From Anastrepha obliqua (taxonomy: Eukaryota; Arthropoda; Insecta; Diptera; Tephritidae): DNA of 64,000 nt. Of the stretch, positions 30,420-43,409 are shown in pieces. Position 1 is the first letter of the stretch. The number at the start of each line of letters is the position of its first letter. Under the pieces are notes generated by a model. It searched no databases, was not told the DNA's origin, and saw only the letters and a list, made by a program, of their open reading frames with translations. The stretch spans positions 24,774,001 to 24,838,000 of the forward strand of contig NC_072895.1 of assembly GCF_027943255.1 (NCBI RefSeq). The letters are read 5' to 3'. The position numbers and the translations under genes are program-made.

Positions 30420-31530
30420 GATATTTATTTATTCAAAATAGTCCCCGCTGGCCTCGATACACTGTTTTGCGCGATCTAAAAGCTTTTCGAAAGAGTGTTT
30501 CAGGTCATTGACCGGAATGTCCTTCAGGATGTCGGTACAAACCTTTTAAGTGGCCTCTACAGACGCAAAACGTTTTTCTTTCATGGCCAAATGCAATTTT
30601 CCGAATAGGTAGAAGTCACAGGGAGACATATCAGGCGAACACGGTGAGTGATTGATGATTAAAATGGGATTTCTAGTCAAAAAATCAGTCACAAAAGTGG
30701 ATCGATGAGGTGGTGCATTATCATGCAATAAGCGACAGATTTCTTTCTTAGCGTTATGCAGGGCGAATTCGACAAATGCGATGCAACAAACGCTTCAAAA
30801 CGCCAAGATAGAAACTTGCATTGACGGTTTGGCCCATTGGCACGAACTCCTAGTGGACAATTCCCTTGAAATCGTAAAAACAAATGAGCATCGACTTAAC
30901 TTTTGACTTCTTCAAACGCGATTTTTTGGGTGGTGGCTCGTCTTTGACGCTTAGTTTCAGGTTCATGTTGGAAACACAACAACTCATCACCAGTTACAAT
31001 GTTGTAAAGGAAGTTTTCGTCTTTTCTCGGCTCTTAAATGAGGTCTTTCGAATGTTGAATTCTGAGCAATTTTTGGTCTTCAGTGGACTTCTGCGGAATG
31101 AAACGTGCACAGACCTTTCGCAAGCCAAATGATCAGTTGAAATAATCAAATGCGATAAATCGATGTTTTGGAGATATTCAACTCCGATTCCATGAGTTTC
31201 AACGATGATTTAGGTTTTTTGATAAATTTACGAACAATTTCGATGGAGTTTTCGGTGATTGTTGAGACGATGATTCTGGGCGGCCCGTTTGTTCATTGTC
31301 ATTTATGTCCTCACAACCATCTCTGAAATGTGTAGACCACTCATGAACTCCATGAACACCATAAACTTTTTTCATCAATTCAAATGTTTCGGTAAACGTT
31401 TTACCGATTTGAAAACAAAATTTGATATTAACTCTTTGTTCGAAACTCATTTTTGTGCCGATGACACAAACATACGGACACTTTAGACGCAATAACTTCG
31501 CTTCCACTGAACCGAATGTCATCAAGCTTT
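30420..31530 (-). mobile_element. mariner element, degraded
   Basis: Minus strand: MSFEQRVNIKFCFQIGKTFT followed by ETFELMKKVYG (31452-31360), degraded middle blocks (LDVGDELLCFQHEPETKRQ-like, VDCPLGVRANGPNRQ region), then MHDNAPPHRSTFVTDFLTRN with the second catalytic Asp, SPDMSPCDFYLFGKLHLAMK with the third (30728-30560), and the C-terminus to about 30430. Spacing fits DD34D. Multiple frameshifts; inactive. Terminal repeats were not resolved. Confidence 0.78.
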
Positions 31531-31879
31531 AACTGGAAGTCTAGGGATGTAACTTCCAACGCACTAACTCATTAAAAAGATGACGCCATCAAAACATTTT
31601 TAGGTAACGGCAGGTAATTCATAGCCTTGCTGCGGGAAATTGAATAAAAGTGAGTGCGAAATCTTAGTTGTACAATACACTAAACCTATGTAACCATCGC
31701 GTACTTTCAAGAGCAGCCTATCCAATCTAACTTAACCCATTTTACTGCCTTATCCAAGTTTTACAGTTGGTTTATTTCAGTATTCGGTCCTCGTATAAGC
31801 TCTATTCCTTCCGAATTTTTCAGGCTGTACTTGGATTTGTCAAGGAATAAGAAAGTGCGCTGTTTTTAAACACTCTCTT

Positions 31880-32200
31880 TTATTCCAAGGATGATCGATT
31901 ACCAGGTTTGCTAATTAGCTATGGTGAAAAAGAAAATTGTGAGGGGAATTTTAGCTGCGACGTCACTTGGGGACTTAGCAGCCAATTTCTGCACGATCAT
32001 TTCATGCACTCGTCCAATCAGTCGTTGTACAAATGCAGCGAATTGTCATTGGTTGATTTTTTCGTACATCACCAACACAGCCTCAGCTTTTTTGTAAACA
32101 AACCTCAAGTGGTGTCAGCTGATCAGCTAATTTCGTCAAATTCTCTCAAAGCTGAATAGCGCTCTGTTCGAGAGCTCACCTTGAAAATCTTTTCAGCATG
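31880..32200. repeat. Dispersed repeat family E, copy 2
   Basis: Collinear with 8350-8655. Shared blocks: AAGGATGATCGATTACCAGG, GAAAATTGTGAGGGGAATTTT, CTGCACGATCATTT, GTCATTGGTTGATTTTTTCGT and GCTCACCTTGAAAATCTTTT. The 83-residue open frame inside it is unlikely to be a protein. Confidence 0.7.
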
Positions 32201-33179
32201 GGTTCATTCCGGTCAAGGCGAATTTATTACAGGTGACAGCAAACACATATAAGTAAAACCCTACATGTATTTGTTGTTGCGTTTGGTGCAAGCATCATGT
32301 CAAAATCAGCAAGCAAATGTAAACATACGAATGTAAACATACCAATACATACAAACAAAGCATATCATTTTGACGTAAGCCATACCTACGGCGAAAAATT
32401 CAGCTGGGTGAATGCTGTCACCTTATTAAATCCACCTTGATTCCGGTCCTTCCTGTTCTTATGCTCTACTGCTGTACTGCTCTTCTCTTGGCCGCTCTTC
32501 ACTTGACCGCTCTTCTCTCTTGTTAAGTTGCTAAGTGGGCTGACATCATATCCATTTAATCTCAGTATTACATTTAGTCGAGCTTGGTGTAAGTATTTCA
32601 TGATTTCCTAATAATAGAATCAGAAAGCAGCCACTTTTATTATCTACTACAAAAAATAAATAAAAATAGAACTATAAATTGATGGTATTAGAAATTCTAC
32701 ACAAATATTGACCTTAAAATTAAGAAATGAAATTCATTCAATGGAATTTCATTAAAGCGTGCGTTGGACGCATAAAATTCAGCCCTGCCCGCACTGAGAC
32801 AATTCTATAATTGTTTCAATCAAGTTCTTATCACTTACGTAGTTCAAAGTGTCTGGGACTATGTCGGTCAACCGTTATCGCTTAATTAAATTGTTCATTT
32901 AAAAAGTGCTTAAATATATTATAAAAACTCAGACAGTGTTGAGGTCAGCTCTCACCTAGCTCTGACAAAGGATATTCTCAAGGTAAGTAAAAATTTCAAA
33001 TTTTCTGTCAGGTACTTATGTAAATATATTTATAATAGAAGTATTTTCTGAGCGTAGCTGAGCCTATAGGGAAAATCTTAATCAATGGCAAAAGAGCCAC
33101 TTTTCAGCATAATCGCTTGAATAATCGAAAAATATTTGGATATTTTATTATTTTCGCTTCAGTTTCATGCGATTACTAA
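32201..33179. other. Intergenic, no gene seen
   Basis: AT-rich. A short degenerate triplication of CCGCTCTTC(T/A)CTT lies at about 32488-32520. Nothing else recognised. Confidence 0.4.
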
Positions 33180-33181
33180 TA

Positions 33182-34251
<1,070 letters not shown>

Positions 34252-34253
34252 TA

Positions 34254-35286
34254 TAATATTATAAATGAAGGAGCTCAGCGAAACTTCCAACTGAAGTGTA
34301 TGCGCCAGTTAATGAATTTAGTTTTTATCCTATAGAAGTTGCTTTCGAAGAATTTTTTTCTACTTTTTTGTACTTATTTTATTCCAAAACACTTTTTTCT
34401 TACCTTATTAATTTTGTAGCTGGTGCCCGCTCACGTAACAATTAAAAACTTTGGATCTCATTTTTCTTAGTATTGTGATGAGCGAATTTAGCACTGCGAC
34501 CTGAAAGATCTCTTGTGTCCAGTTCAGAGTTTTCTTTGAGCTCAACTTCCTCCATAAATTTTAGCATTTGTGCTATTTTACTTTATTTATAAACTATAAG
34601 TCTTTAAAAAGGAGAGGCAAACAATTTTTTTTTTAATTTAATGTGCATAATTTATTTTTTAAGGTAGTTCCAACACCTTTGAATTAAATCAAAAAATCCT
34701 TTTCAATTAAAATGTTCTCTATCATAATTTGCGTGCTACCCTTACCCTAGTACTTAATTCATATGAATTGTTATTCACCGTTTTCGCCTTAACTGTTAGG
34801 TGGCAACGCCATTCACAAATAATTTTAATTTTTCATGGTTATAAACCTACTTTTTTGTACTCATATCCTAACTTCTAATTGAATTAGGTGGCAACGCCTG
34901 TAGGGGACAGATACCTGTAAGCGGCCATATTTTCCCTGATTTTCATTAAAATTATTTAAAATGAAGAAGTCAATATATTTTTTTCAAAACTGGCAAACAG
35001 TTTATTTATAATATACATTAAATAATATAATTTTTTTTTAATCATTTAAAATGGCGGATGTACACTCAATTCTTTCAGGAAGCTGGCAGAATTACACAAA
35101 ACTTCGCGGAATAAAATGCTTCAAAAAAAGAAATGAATTTCGGGGCGTATTTTTCTACCATTTTTGCTTAGATAAGAAATACTTAAATTTACGTTCTAAA
35201 TTTTTTTGACATATTCTTAAAGGATTATATTATATTAACATTTTATGAAAAAATTTTTTTTCGAAATTTTACAGATATCTGTTCCC
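34254..35286. other. Intergenic AT-rich sequence
   Basis: No coding sequence recognised. A short repeated phrase AGGTGGCAACGCC occurs at about 34798 and 34887. Confidence 0.4.
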
Positions 35287-35290
35287 TTTA

Positions 35291-36028
35291 GGGCGCTCGC
35301 CTCATTTGAAATGGTGTTTTTTGAGTGTTTCTTTAAATGCGTGTAAAACGCAAACGAAAAAAGATTTTTTATTTTTGTTTTCAGTATTTCATTTTTTGAT
35401 CCATTATTAAAAAATGAAATTTTTTTTTGCCAACCTTCAAACAATATTAACTACAATCTTAAAAAAAAAAATTGACAAAATGGCGGACGTTCAAAGATCA
35501 AAAACCGTTTTTATAACCCTTTTTCCCCTCAACATTTTTTTTTCACCATAGCCATCAAGTACACCTTTTAAATCTGTCATTCTTGAATTCTCACAGATTT
35601 GTTGAATGAAAAAATTAAAATAATAATAAAATTAAACAAAATGAAAAAAATAAAACTAAATTAAAAAATTAAATGAAAATAACAAAAAAAAATTAAATAA
35701 AAATAATAAAAAAATAAAGTCCGAAAAAACAAACTAAATTTTTTTTCCGAATGGTCGTAGCTCCCACGATAACGACATCAATTCTACATCATTTAAATTT
35801 TATGTGATCAAAATCGGTTTAGTAAAACCGACAATATCTGTGTCCATTGTGCTTGTGAAGACCATTATTTTTTGAATGAACCTCGTATGGCCAAACAAAG
35901 ATTTTTATTTTTTTTTTAAATAAATCAAAAAATAAAACACTGTAAACATAAAAAATTTTTTTTCCTTTCCGTCCAACACGCTTTTAGAAAAACACCCCAA
36001 GAACACCTTTTCAAATGAGGCGATGGCC
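35291..36028. mobile_element. Family C MITE, complete
   Basis: Long inverted ends: the left GGGCGCTCGCCTCATTTGAA continues for over 40 bp and matches the right end read inward (GGCCATCGCCTCATTTGAAA...GGTGTTCTTGGGGTG). Flanks are TTTA (35287-35290) and TTAA (36029-36032). The body is AT-rich and non-coding. The truncated relative is at 6909-7470. Confidence 0.8.
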
Positions 36029-36118
36029 TTAAAAGGAGGTTCCCACGGAATTCAGTTAGAAGTTGAAATATGGGTACAAAAAAGTATGTTCATAACCATG
36101 ATATTAGTGCGGGGAAAA

Positions 36119-36200
36119 ATAAATCCATTATTTCTGCTTAAAATTTTTGCGCAAATGGTTTAAAACTGTCTTATGGTCGATCTTTAGCCCCTGGGCGTTT
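36119..36200 (-). pseudogene. mariner scrap
   Basis: The minus strand encodes LKIDHKTVLNHLRKNFKQK, the second helix-turn-helix of the mariner family seen at 29840-30165. It is only about 80 bp. Confidence 0.6.
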
Positions 36201-36234
36201 TTTTTTTCCTTTTCCAGTGAGTTGAAAAATTCAC

Positions 36235-37190
36235 CTCGCCCAAGAGAAGGAATTAACGCGTGAAAACCTTCGTGCGAAGGCAGAAAATGGATCAATCTTT
36301 TTGACGATGGTACAACGAATTCCAATGTGGCCGTCGATCTTTGCATATTTGTGAAGAACTTCTAAAAATGCTTGTTGTGCCAGAAACAATCGATGCTGTG
36401 CGTTTATTGAGAAGGCAAGATCGTCATGTAACATATCACGAAAAAGAGGCATTTTTAGGCATTAATGATACCAACAGACACTCAATTGTTCATAAACATT
36501 TGATGGTCAATAAGATTTGTTCTCATTGGATACCGCATAATTTGACAATTGCCCAAAAAATGGCTCGTGTCGATTGGTGGAAAGAATTGTTGAAGAAGGA
36601 TGTTTAGCCGAGGTGCCTTAAAGCACATCCATGACAGATTCATCATCTATCTTGAAGCTATGCATCTGAGCAGGAAACAAAACAGTAATCAACCTCATGG
36701 CTGTTCCAAGGCGAGCTGAAGAAAACAAAAGTTGTTCGCGGAAGAAGCACCTCAAAGGAAATGGTCGCCTGTTTTTTCGGAAAATCTAGCCATGTTGCAA
36801 CTAGAAAAACTGAAAACAGTCAATTATGAGTGTTACACAACCATTTGTTTGCTAGAAGTTTTCGGAGAATGAAGCAAAACCAGCCGCCGAAAGCAAAGCA
36901 TTCTTCACCAAGGCAATGCGTCCCGAAATGAGAGAGAGTTTTTGAGTACCCAAAAGTTGGTCATCCGCCTTACAACCCTGATCGGGCATCTAATTATTAA
37001 TTTTTGTTCCCGAACATCAAAAAAAAAAATAGGGGTCAACGTTTTTACACACCTGAAGAAGCTGTTGAAGTCTTCAAACAGCCCGTTTTAGAGGTGCCCT
37101 CTTCTGAGTTGCAAAAGTGCTATCGAAATTGGTTCAAGCGAATTCAGAATTGTATTGACTTTCCAGGAGAATATTTTGGATTTTATTATT
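36235..37190 (+). mobile_element. mariner element, degraded (plus strand)
   Basis: Starts with ELTRENLRAKAE-like, then WYNEFQCGRRSL, VVPETIDAVRLLRRQDRHVT and CSHWIPHNLTIAQKMARVDW. Later frames give QMVACFF-like and IILHQGNASRNER-like blocks. It ends FFLFPNIKKKNRGQRFYTPE followed by EAVEVFKQPVLEVPSSELQK and IQNCIDFPGEYF. Order and spacing match a DD34D mariner transposase. The second catalytic block (HHDN) is corrupted. Several frameshifts. Confidence 0.78.
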
Positions 37191-37199
37191 ATTTCACTG

Positions 37200-38244
37200 T
37201 ACTTTTATTATTGGGCGCAAAATGTAAAAGGCAGCCCTCGTATATGTGCAAGTATGTATGCACAAGTATGTGCGTGTATATTATTTTACAACCAATAAAT
37301 GTTTGAAATGAATCTCTTAATTTCCAAAAATTAAGTGGCACTTCCAACTGGAAAACAATTTTTATTAAAGCTTCATTTCTTTATTGAAACATTCAACACC
37401 GGCCATTTGATACGTAATCTACATAATTAAATATTCAACTGAGATGTGTGATAAATTGCTATTTTCGCAATAAAATTCAGGTAGCAATGCTATAAAAAAA
37501 ATTGCTTCGAATAATTTTTTCTTAAAAATATTTGCTCATCTAAAATGAGCGCCACACACAGACCAGCCAACGGCATGGGGTTGTGCGTATGTTTCTAATT
37601 ATTAATGTCAAAAAATTAAAATATGTATTTATGTATATTTTTCAGTCCGGAAGGTGATCTCTAATTGAGGTCGAAATATCGAAAACAAACAATAAACCGT
37701 TAAACCGGCGTTGAGCTCACAAAACAAAAATACGAAAACTAAATATTTCGAGGTCATTGAAGCAGTTTAAATCCGGTGTAAAAAATGTTCAAATTGGCGC
37801 AGTAATTTTTGAGAGATGCCCTGCGAAGAAATTTTTTAGGTTTTTATGATTACAAATCGCATAAGCGGTTAACGCGCCAATCAAGAAGAAGAAGAAGATA
37901 TATAAATAAATATTTATTCCCAGAAATTAAAATAATGATGTAAATTATTTGAATATAAAAAGTCGCATTTAGTTAGTCGTTACACCTTCATGCAAAAAAA
38001 CTTGCAACCAAAAATTATTTACGACAAAAATACCCATTTTGAGTTGATGTGAGTTCTGGTATCACCCATTAGCATTAGCTGAGATAATTTCCTGAGATAA
38101 TTTCCCCCTCGAATTGGTCTAACTACGGAAATTATCAATAAATGGTCTACTGTCAGGCTTAAAATTAACACCAAAGGTGGTTACGGAGCCACATATTTAT
38201 GTATGTACAAAGGCCCTATGCTCCACTGGCAGTAGTAAGTATGT
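37200..38244. other. Intergenic, no gene seen
   Basis: AT-rich. A CAAGTATGTATGCACAAGTATG microsatellite-like patch lies near 37248. No coding similarity recognised. Confidence 0.4.
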
Positions 38245-38504
38245 AAAGGGTGATCAATTTAGAGTTATCGGATTTTAAATGGAAATAAAACAACGAAAAT
38301 TCAAATTTATCATTTTTGTGTAGAACCATTCATGGCATTTATTTTTTAAAGATAATTTCTTTCGAATGTTGGTCGCAACTGCGCCGTAATTCGGCCATCT
38401 GTGAAGTCAAATTTTGAATGACTCGCTGAAGTAGTTCGGTCGGTATCTCGTGAATAACTTTAGTAGAGTTGGCTCCCAATGCCTCAATGGAGTAAAGCAT
38501 TACA

Positions 38505-38948
38505 ACTTTACATTTTTTTTTTTTTGTTTTCCTTGTTCACTCCTCTAGGGAGCATAGGACCTCGATAAGACTCTTCCATCGTACATGGTTCTGTGCTGTT
38601 TTTTTTGCACCGTCCCATTAGATGTCGGCATCTGCTAGTTTGCGCAGCATCGACCTTCCCCAAGTGTTTTTTGCTCGACCGTGATCTCTGCTCCCTTGTG
38701 GGTTCCAGTCCAGTGCCATTCTCGTGATGCTATCTGATGGTTTTCTCAATGTGTGACCTATCCATCGCCACTTTCTGCGTTTGATTTGCCTAAGGATGGG
38801 TTCCTCGTTCGTTCATCCCCACAGTGCGTCGTTACTGAATATGCAGAATATTCTGCAGAAAATGCGGAGGCATTTGTTGATGAAGGATTGTAGCCTCTGT
38901 GTGATGGTGTTAGAGACCAGCAATGTTTCGCTTCCGTACGGTCTTCAC
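38505..38948 (-). pseudogene. LINE 3' fragment nested in the DD41D mariner
   Basis: The minus strand reads YGSETLLVSNTITQRLQSFI, NKCLRIFCRIF, then RQIKRRKWRWIGHTLRKPSD followed by SITRMALDWNPQGSRDHGRA. This is the RRKWxWIGHTLRK...WNPQGxRxRGRPxxTWRR end of CR1/RTE-type LINE reverse transcriptases. Its 3' end (CCTTGTTCACTCCTCTAGGG on the plus strand) recurs at about 49669, marking the family terminus. Mariner coding sequence continues on both sides. Confidence 0.8.
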
Positions 38949-39864
38949 GCATAAGCCAAATATTCGTAGTTTAGTGCGCCTGGAGATTTGCGAAGACTTT
39001 AGACTTTACATACTCCCACAAATAAAAGTCCAAAGGTGTGATATCACACGATCTTGGTGGCCAATCTACTGGTTCAAGACAAGAGATAAATTGCGCACCG
39101 AAACGACGACGCAGTAAATCCATTGTTTCTCGGGCTGTATGGCAAGTAGCGTCGTCCACCTTCCTTTTGGAACCAACTTGTTGTTGTGGAGATCACCGGC
39201 TTCAATTTTTCGGTATCAAAAAGTCGTTCATCATTGCGCGATAGCTACCGTCATTCACTGTTACATTGGAGCCAGCCTCGTCTGTCTTTGAAGAAATATG
39301 GGCCAACGATTTCTCTAGTCCATAGGCCGCACCCAACGGTTATTTTCAATGGATGTAAGGGCTGTTCTTGAAGGGCTTCGCATTGCTCTTCAACCCAGCT
39401 GCGGCAATTTTGCTTATTGACGTAGCCATTAGGCAAAAAATGAGCCTCATCGCTGAACAAAAGTCCGTTGCCAAAATGCGGATGTTCGATGAGTTTTTCA
39501 AGAGTCCAACGACTGAAACTATGGCACTTTGGAAGATCTGCCGGCTTTAAATCTTGGACTGACTGTATTTTATACGCTTTCAAACCGAGATCTTTGCATA
39601 GAATCGCTTAAATAGTGCCATTAGATAGGCCAAGTTGTTGAGATCGACGCCGAATCGATTTTTCCGGGTCTTCGGCAAACGTTTCATTTACATTCTGTCA
39701 AAAAAATATCGGGAATTGTTCATTTAAAAAGCGCGTATTACACATATTTCTAAATTTTTTTTCCTGGAATGTTGGTACAATTGTCCTCAGAGTGTGGGCC
39801 GGATCTGTCAATTAGCTTGTTTTTGGCATTTAATTATATCAGACAACCGTAGGTGTGCTCTGCG

Positions 39865-40745
39865 ATTTTCACTATGAATAAAGATATCAAACAAAGAACT
39901 TGTCTTAAATTTTTGAACGTTAAGTTTTGAACGAGATTTCGTTTGCCGAATTGTTGAAAATGTTGCAGAAGACGTACGGCGAGAGTGCTTTATCAAAAAC
40001 ATGGGTCTACGAGTGGTATAAGGCTTTTGCAGAGGGTCGAGAAGTCGTAGAAGTTTTAAGATTTGCTCCGATCTGGTCGCCCATCAACAGAAGTCTTCAA
40101 CGAATGAAAACAAAGTCGTCGAAAAAGTCAAGGAAAGGGTGTTGGAAAACCCCCATTTAAGTTTGAGGCAGGTAGCTCGTGACCTTAGCGTGTCTCACAA
40201 ATCAATTCGCAGCATTTTACACCATCAATTTTGCATGAGACGCGTTGCTGCTAGACTCGTTCCAAGAGAGTTGAATTTCTTTAAAAAAAATTTCATCGGA
40301 AGAAGGTGGCTGAAGACATGCTGGAGCAAGTGAATTTGGACCCAACGTTTACCAGCGCATCATAACAGGTGATGAGACGTCGGTATATGAGTTTGACAAC
40401 CAAACCAGCTAATAGGCGGCTGAATAGCGCTATCCACATGAGCTGAAACCCAAAAAACCACGACAAAGTCGGTCAAAAGTGAAAGTCAGGCTACTCGTTT
40501 TCTTTGATTAACTTGGTGTTGGGCACTCGGAATGAGCTTCAAATGGTTCTACGGTAAATAAAGAATATTATTTGGAAGTTATGCGACATTTGAGAGGGAA
40601 TGTGTGTAGGAAACGGCCCAATTTGTGGAAAGAAAACTCATGGGTCTTGCACCATGATAACGCACCGTCTCACAAGGCTCATATTGAGAACACTTTTTTG
40701 ACGAAAAACTCGACAAATATTATCAAACAAACACCTTATTAAAAA
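39865..40745 (+). mobile_element. mariner (plus strand) nested in the DD41D element
   Basis: Encodes MNKDIKQRTCLKFL-like, EISFAELLKMLQKTYGESAL followed by SKTWVYEWYKAFAEGREVVE (39927-40050), and LSLRQVARDLSVSHKSIRSI (40145-40210). It continues with VAARLVPRELNFF, ITGDETSVYEF with the first catalytic Asp, HHDNAPSHKAH with the second, and NTFLTKNSTNIIKQTPY. It stops before the third catalytic Asp, where the host element's terminus begins. Truncated and frameshifted. Confidence 0.8.
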
Positions 40746-41160
40746 TGAAAAAAATTCTATTGTAAAAAGTACCTCCAATTTGATCACCCTTGCACGTATT
40801 TACACGCAGTAATGTAAAAAATCAACAAGCCACAGTGGTTGAAAATTCAAATATCTACGCTTAATAGCTACTATTGTTACTTAATTGTTTGTTTTTGGAT
40901 TGGCTTATGATATCAGTCAGAATTGCTCTGCAAACAAATTCCATGCTTCCATAGACATCTATATACTTGTAAAGGGTATTTCGAAAGGCGCGACCAGATG
41001 TTGTTTTAAAATAAAAATTTACATTATTTCCAATTTCACTCACTTCACTCACTTTTTATTCAAAATACGGCTCCTAACTACATATTATATATTTTTCTTT
41101 TTTTTTAATCCTCTTCTTTATTCCGATCTGTTTGTTAAGCAATATTTTTACTTAAAGCTA

Positions 41161-41714
41161 AGGGTTTTCCAATAACAGGTGTTATTTTGAATAAGATTGC
41201 GCTATCGAGAGATGAGTAACGATTTTTTATGGCCGGAATTAGATGGTATTGATCTGGACAACGTTTATTTTCAACAAGACGGCGCTACGTGCCATACAAA
41301 CACCGAAACCATTGATCTTTTACGGGAGAAGTTTCCGGATCGTGTTATCTCTCGAAGAAGTGATCACAATTGGCCACCGAGGTCTTGTGATTTAACATCT
41401 TATTACTTTTCTCTTTGGGGCCACGTGAAAGAGAAGGTCTACGCCAACAGCCCAGGGTCGATTCAAGACCTCAAAGATGGAATTCGTGAGGCTATCGAGG
41501 ACATAGGGCAGCCACTTTGCAATTCGGTTATGGAAAATTTCATGAAAAGGATATTGTCCTGTAAGCGTGGTCGTGGTGGTCATTTGCCTGATGTTATTTT
41601 CCACTATTACCGGCATATCTCCTCTTTATAATGAAATAAACGTCCGATCATTTATATTGAAAAATAGCATTTTTCTTTGAATATCAAAATAACACCTCTT
41701 ATTGGAAAGCCCTT
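41161..41714 (+). mobile_element. DD41D (rosa-like) mariner, internal-deletion derivative
   Basis: Ends AGGGTTTTCCAATAACAGGT and, inward from the right, AAGGGCTTTCCAATAAGAGG, flanked by TA at 41159-41160 and 41715-41716. Only 554 bp. After the left end the sequence jumps into the transposase at YREMSNDFLWPELDGIDLDN. The frame 41197-41631 is open for 144 codons: the second catalytic Asp is present (FQQDGATCHT), but the third is Tyr (CDLTSYYFS instead of CDLTPxDF). It ends GGHLPDVIFHYY. It cannot encode an active enzyme. Confidence 0.88.
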
Positions 41715-41929
41715 TATTTAATTCATTTAAGAGAAAAATCATTCATGGAATACACCCAGTGGAACGACCGTTTACTGATTTTATGTAAAATAATAATTTA
41801 TACTAATTTACCTATTATGATATGCGGTCTTTTGTAGACTTCCTCTTGGGTCTGATGAAGGTTATGGGATTTGCAATTATTTCTGTGACAAGACGCTTTG
41901 AATGCGATTGAAGTCGTGTGTTGTGTGAT

Positions 41930-42480
41930 GTGGCATATTTTCATATATATTCAGTAGTTGTGGGTACGTTGAGGTCACGATGGGTTTGTGCATTTGTGAT
42001 ACAATAAGGGGCGTTTGAGATCAATCTGAGGCTTTTCGACTGGAATCTTTGAAGTATTTTGATGTTGGAATTAACTGCAGTGCAAAGTTGAATGCCATAT
42101 GTCACTAATCGGTTTCAAGATAGCTGAGTAAAGTGAGAGCTTACTTTCGAGGGAAACATGAGAATTTCGATGTATTGTGTTGACTTCTGAGTTTTATTCC
42201 TAGAGCCTTCTGTTTCTTCTAGGGCCTTCCTTCTATCAAGATGCAGGCTGAGATATTTGTGACGTTTTTTGATTCAGTGTAAAAGTGACTTGAGAAAATT
42301 TTGTGACGTTTGATTTAATGCGGCACTCTTTCAGCCAGTGAGTTATTTTCTAGCAAGTAAATCCTTTCTGTAGTTTGTGGGGGGTCACATGGAGGTGAGA
42401 GTCCATTGAGAGTACGGCAGTGTCATCCAACTATGGTTTCTTCAGAAGCTGGTAGATCGTACGTGTATAGCAAGTGTGGA
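41930..42480 (-). pseudogene. Jockey-like LINE RT, distal part
   Basis: Minus strand from about 42445: DDTAVLS (end of the YADD motif), WLKECRIKSN followed by VTKFSQVTFTLNQKT, then LSLYSAILKPISDIWHSTLH and QHQNTSKIPVEKPQIDL. This matches the Jockey-clade stretch FADDTAVLS...KILLYKAILKPIWTYGIQLWG...QSKTLR. Many stops. The upstream RT portion is at 43410-43800, on the other side of the maT-like insertion. Confidence 0.78.
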
Positions 42481-42614
42481 ATGTGGTCCATAATACTACA
42501 CACAATCCAGGCTGTTCTTCGTCTTATTTGACAAAGAAATACCGATTTTCCAGGTAAGCCTTAATAAATAATAATTATAAAAATTTTTGGTAGATTCTCT
42601 TATATTTTGTCAAG

Positions 42615-43407
42615 TAAACCGGCATGCCAAACATGTTAAAAAGCTTGAGATATATCGAGAAAAGCCGCTGTATGAAAGAACTGAAAATATCTGACCGAAG
42701 CATCCGCCGCATACTGAAAAATGATCTCAAAGTCAAGCCTTATAAGTTCCAAAAGGCGCATGATCTCACACCAAAGCAGCAACAAGTCAGACTTGAGAGA
42801 GCGAAGGAGATGCTTCGCTTGACCGAAAGCGATAAATTTCCGAACATTGTGTTTTCTAGTGGTCGCTCTCCGATCGTTTTCATCGAGCCTGGCGTCAAGG
42901 TAAATGCGAAATATTATCGGGAAAGTATTCTGGAGGTTGCTTTGAAACCGTGAGCAGACAAATATTTTGGTGGCTGACCATGGGCATTTCAACAGGACTC
43001 GGCACCGTCTCACAAAGCTCAAGTGAACCAAGAATGGCTAAAAAACAACGTTCCGAACTCCATAACGTCTCTCAATGGCTCTCAAATTCACCAGACTCGA
43101 ATCCGATGGATTATTCTCTTTGAGCCATTTTGGAGAACTAAAAGATTTACCAGTCTCGAGGCGCTGACAAAAGCCGTTGACTTCAAGTGGGCTAAAATAC
43201 CTGCAAGTCACATTCGGGCAGCTTTCGATTCGTTTCTGAGCCATCTCAAGGCCATAGTCAAGGCAAAAGCTGGTCATATCGAGCAAAAGTAAATTGATTC
43301 TTAATTTTGTATTATTTTCACACTTTTTTACTTTGAATTGAATGAAAGCAATTTCCCAAACCAGATTTATGGACTATTTAATTGGTTATGCTTCGAGTGC
43401 CGGACCT
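42615..43407 (+). mobile_element. maT-like (DD37D) element, copy 2, inserted in a Jockey-like LINE
   Basis: The ORF at 42624 reads MKELKISDRSIRRILKNDLK, KPYKFQKAHDLTPKQQQVRL, then FPNIVFSSGRSPIVFIEPGV, where catalytic-core sequence between VFS and GRSP is deleted. It continues AFQQDSAPSHKAQVNQEWLK and, after a frameshift, LKAIVKAKAGHIEQK near 43290. The right terminus CTTCGAGTGCCGGACC at about 43395-43407 mirrors the left end of the copy at 1030. The left terminus is not identified. Confidence 0.75.
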
Positions 43408-43409
43408 TT

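Larger units (their letters stand above)
38247..40788 (-). mobile_element. DD41D mariner, host of two nested insertions
   Basis: Inverted ends AAGGGTGATCAATTTAGAG (left) and AAGGGTGATCAAATTGGAG (inward from the right, about 40788). The minus strand encodes LKAYKIQSVQDLKPADLPKC, LLFSDEAHFLPNGYVNKQNC with the first catalytic Asp, WVEEQCEALQEQPLHPLKIT (39583-39251), then DDATCHTARETMDLLRRRFG and DWPPRSCDITPLDFYLWEYV (39159-38971). The spacing between second and third Asp is 41 residues. The C-terminus IEALGANSTKVIHEIPTELL lies at 38490-38330, beyond the LINE insertion. Frameshifted. Confidence 0.8.
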
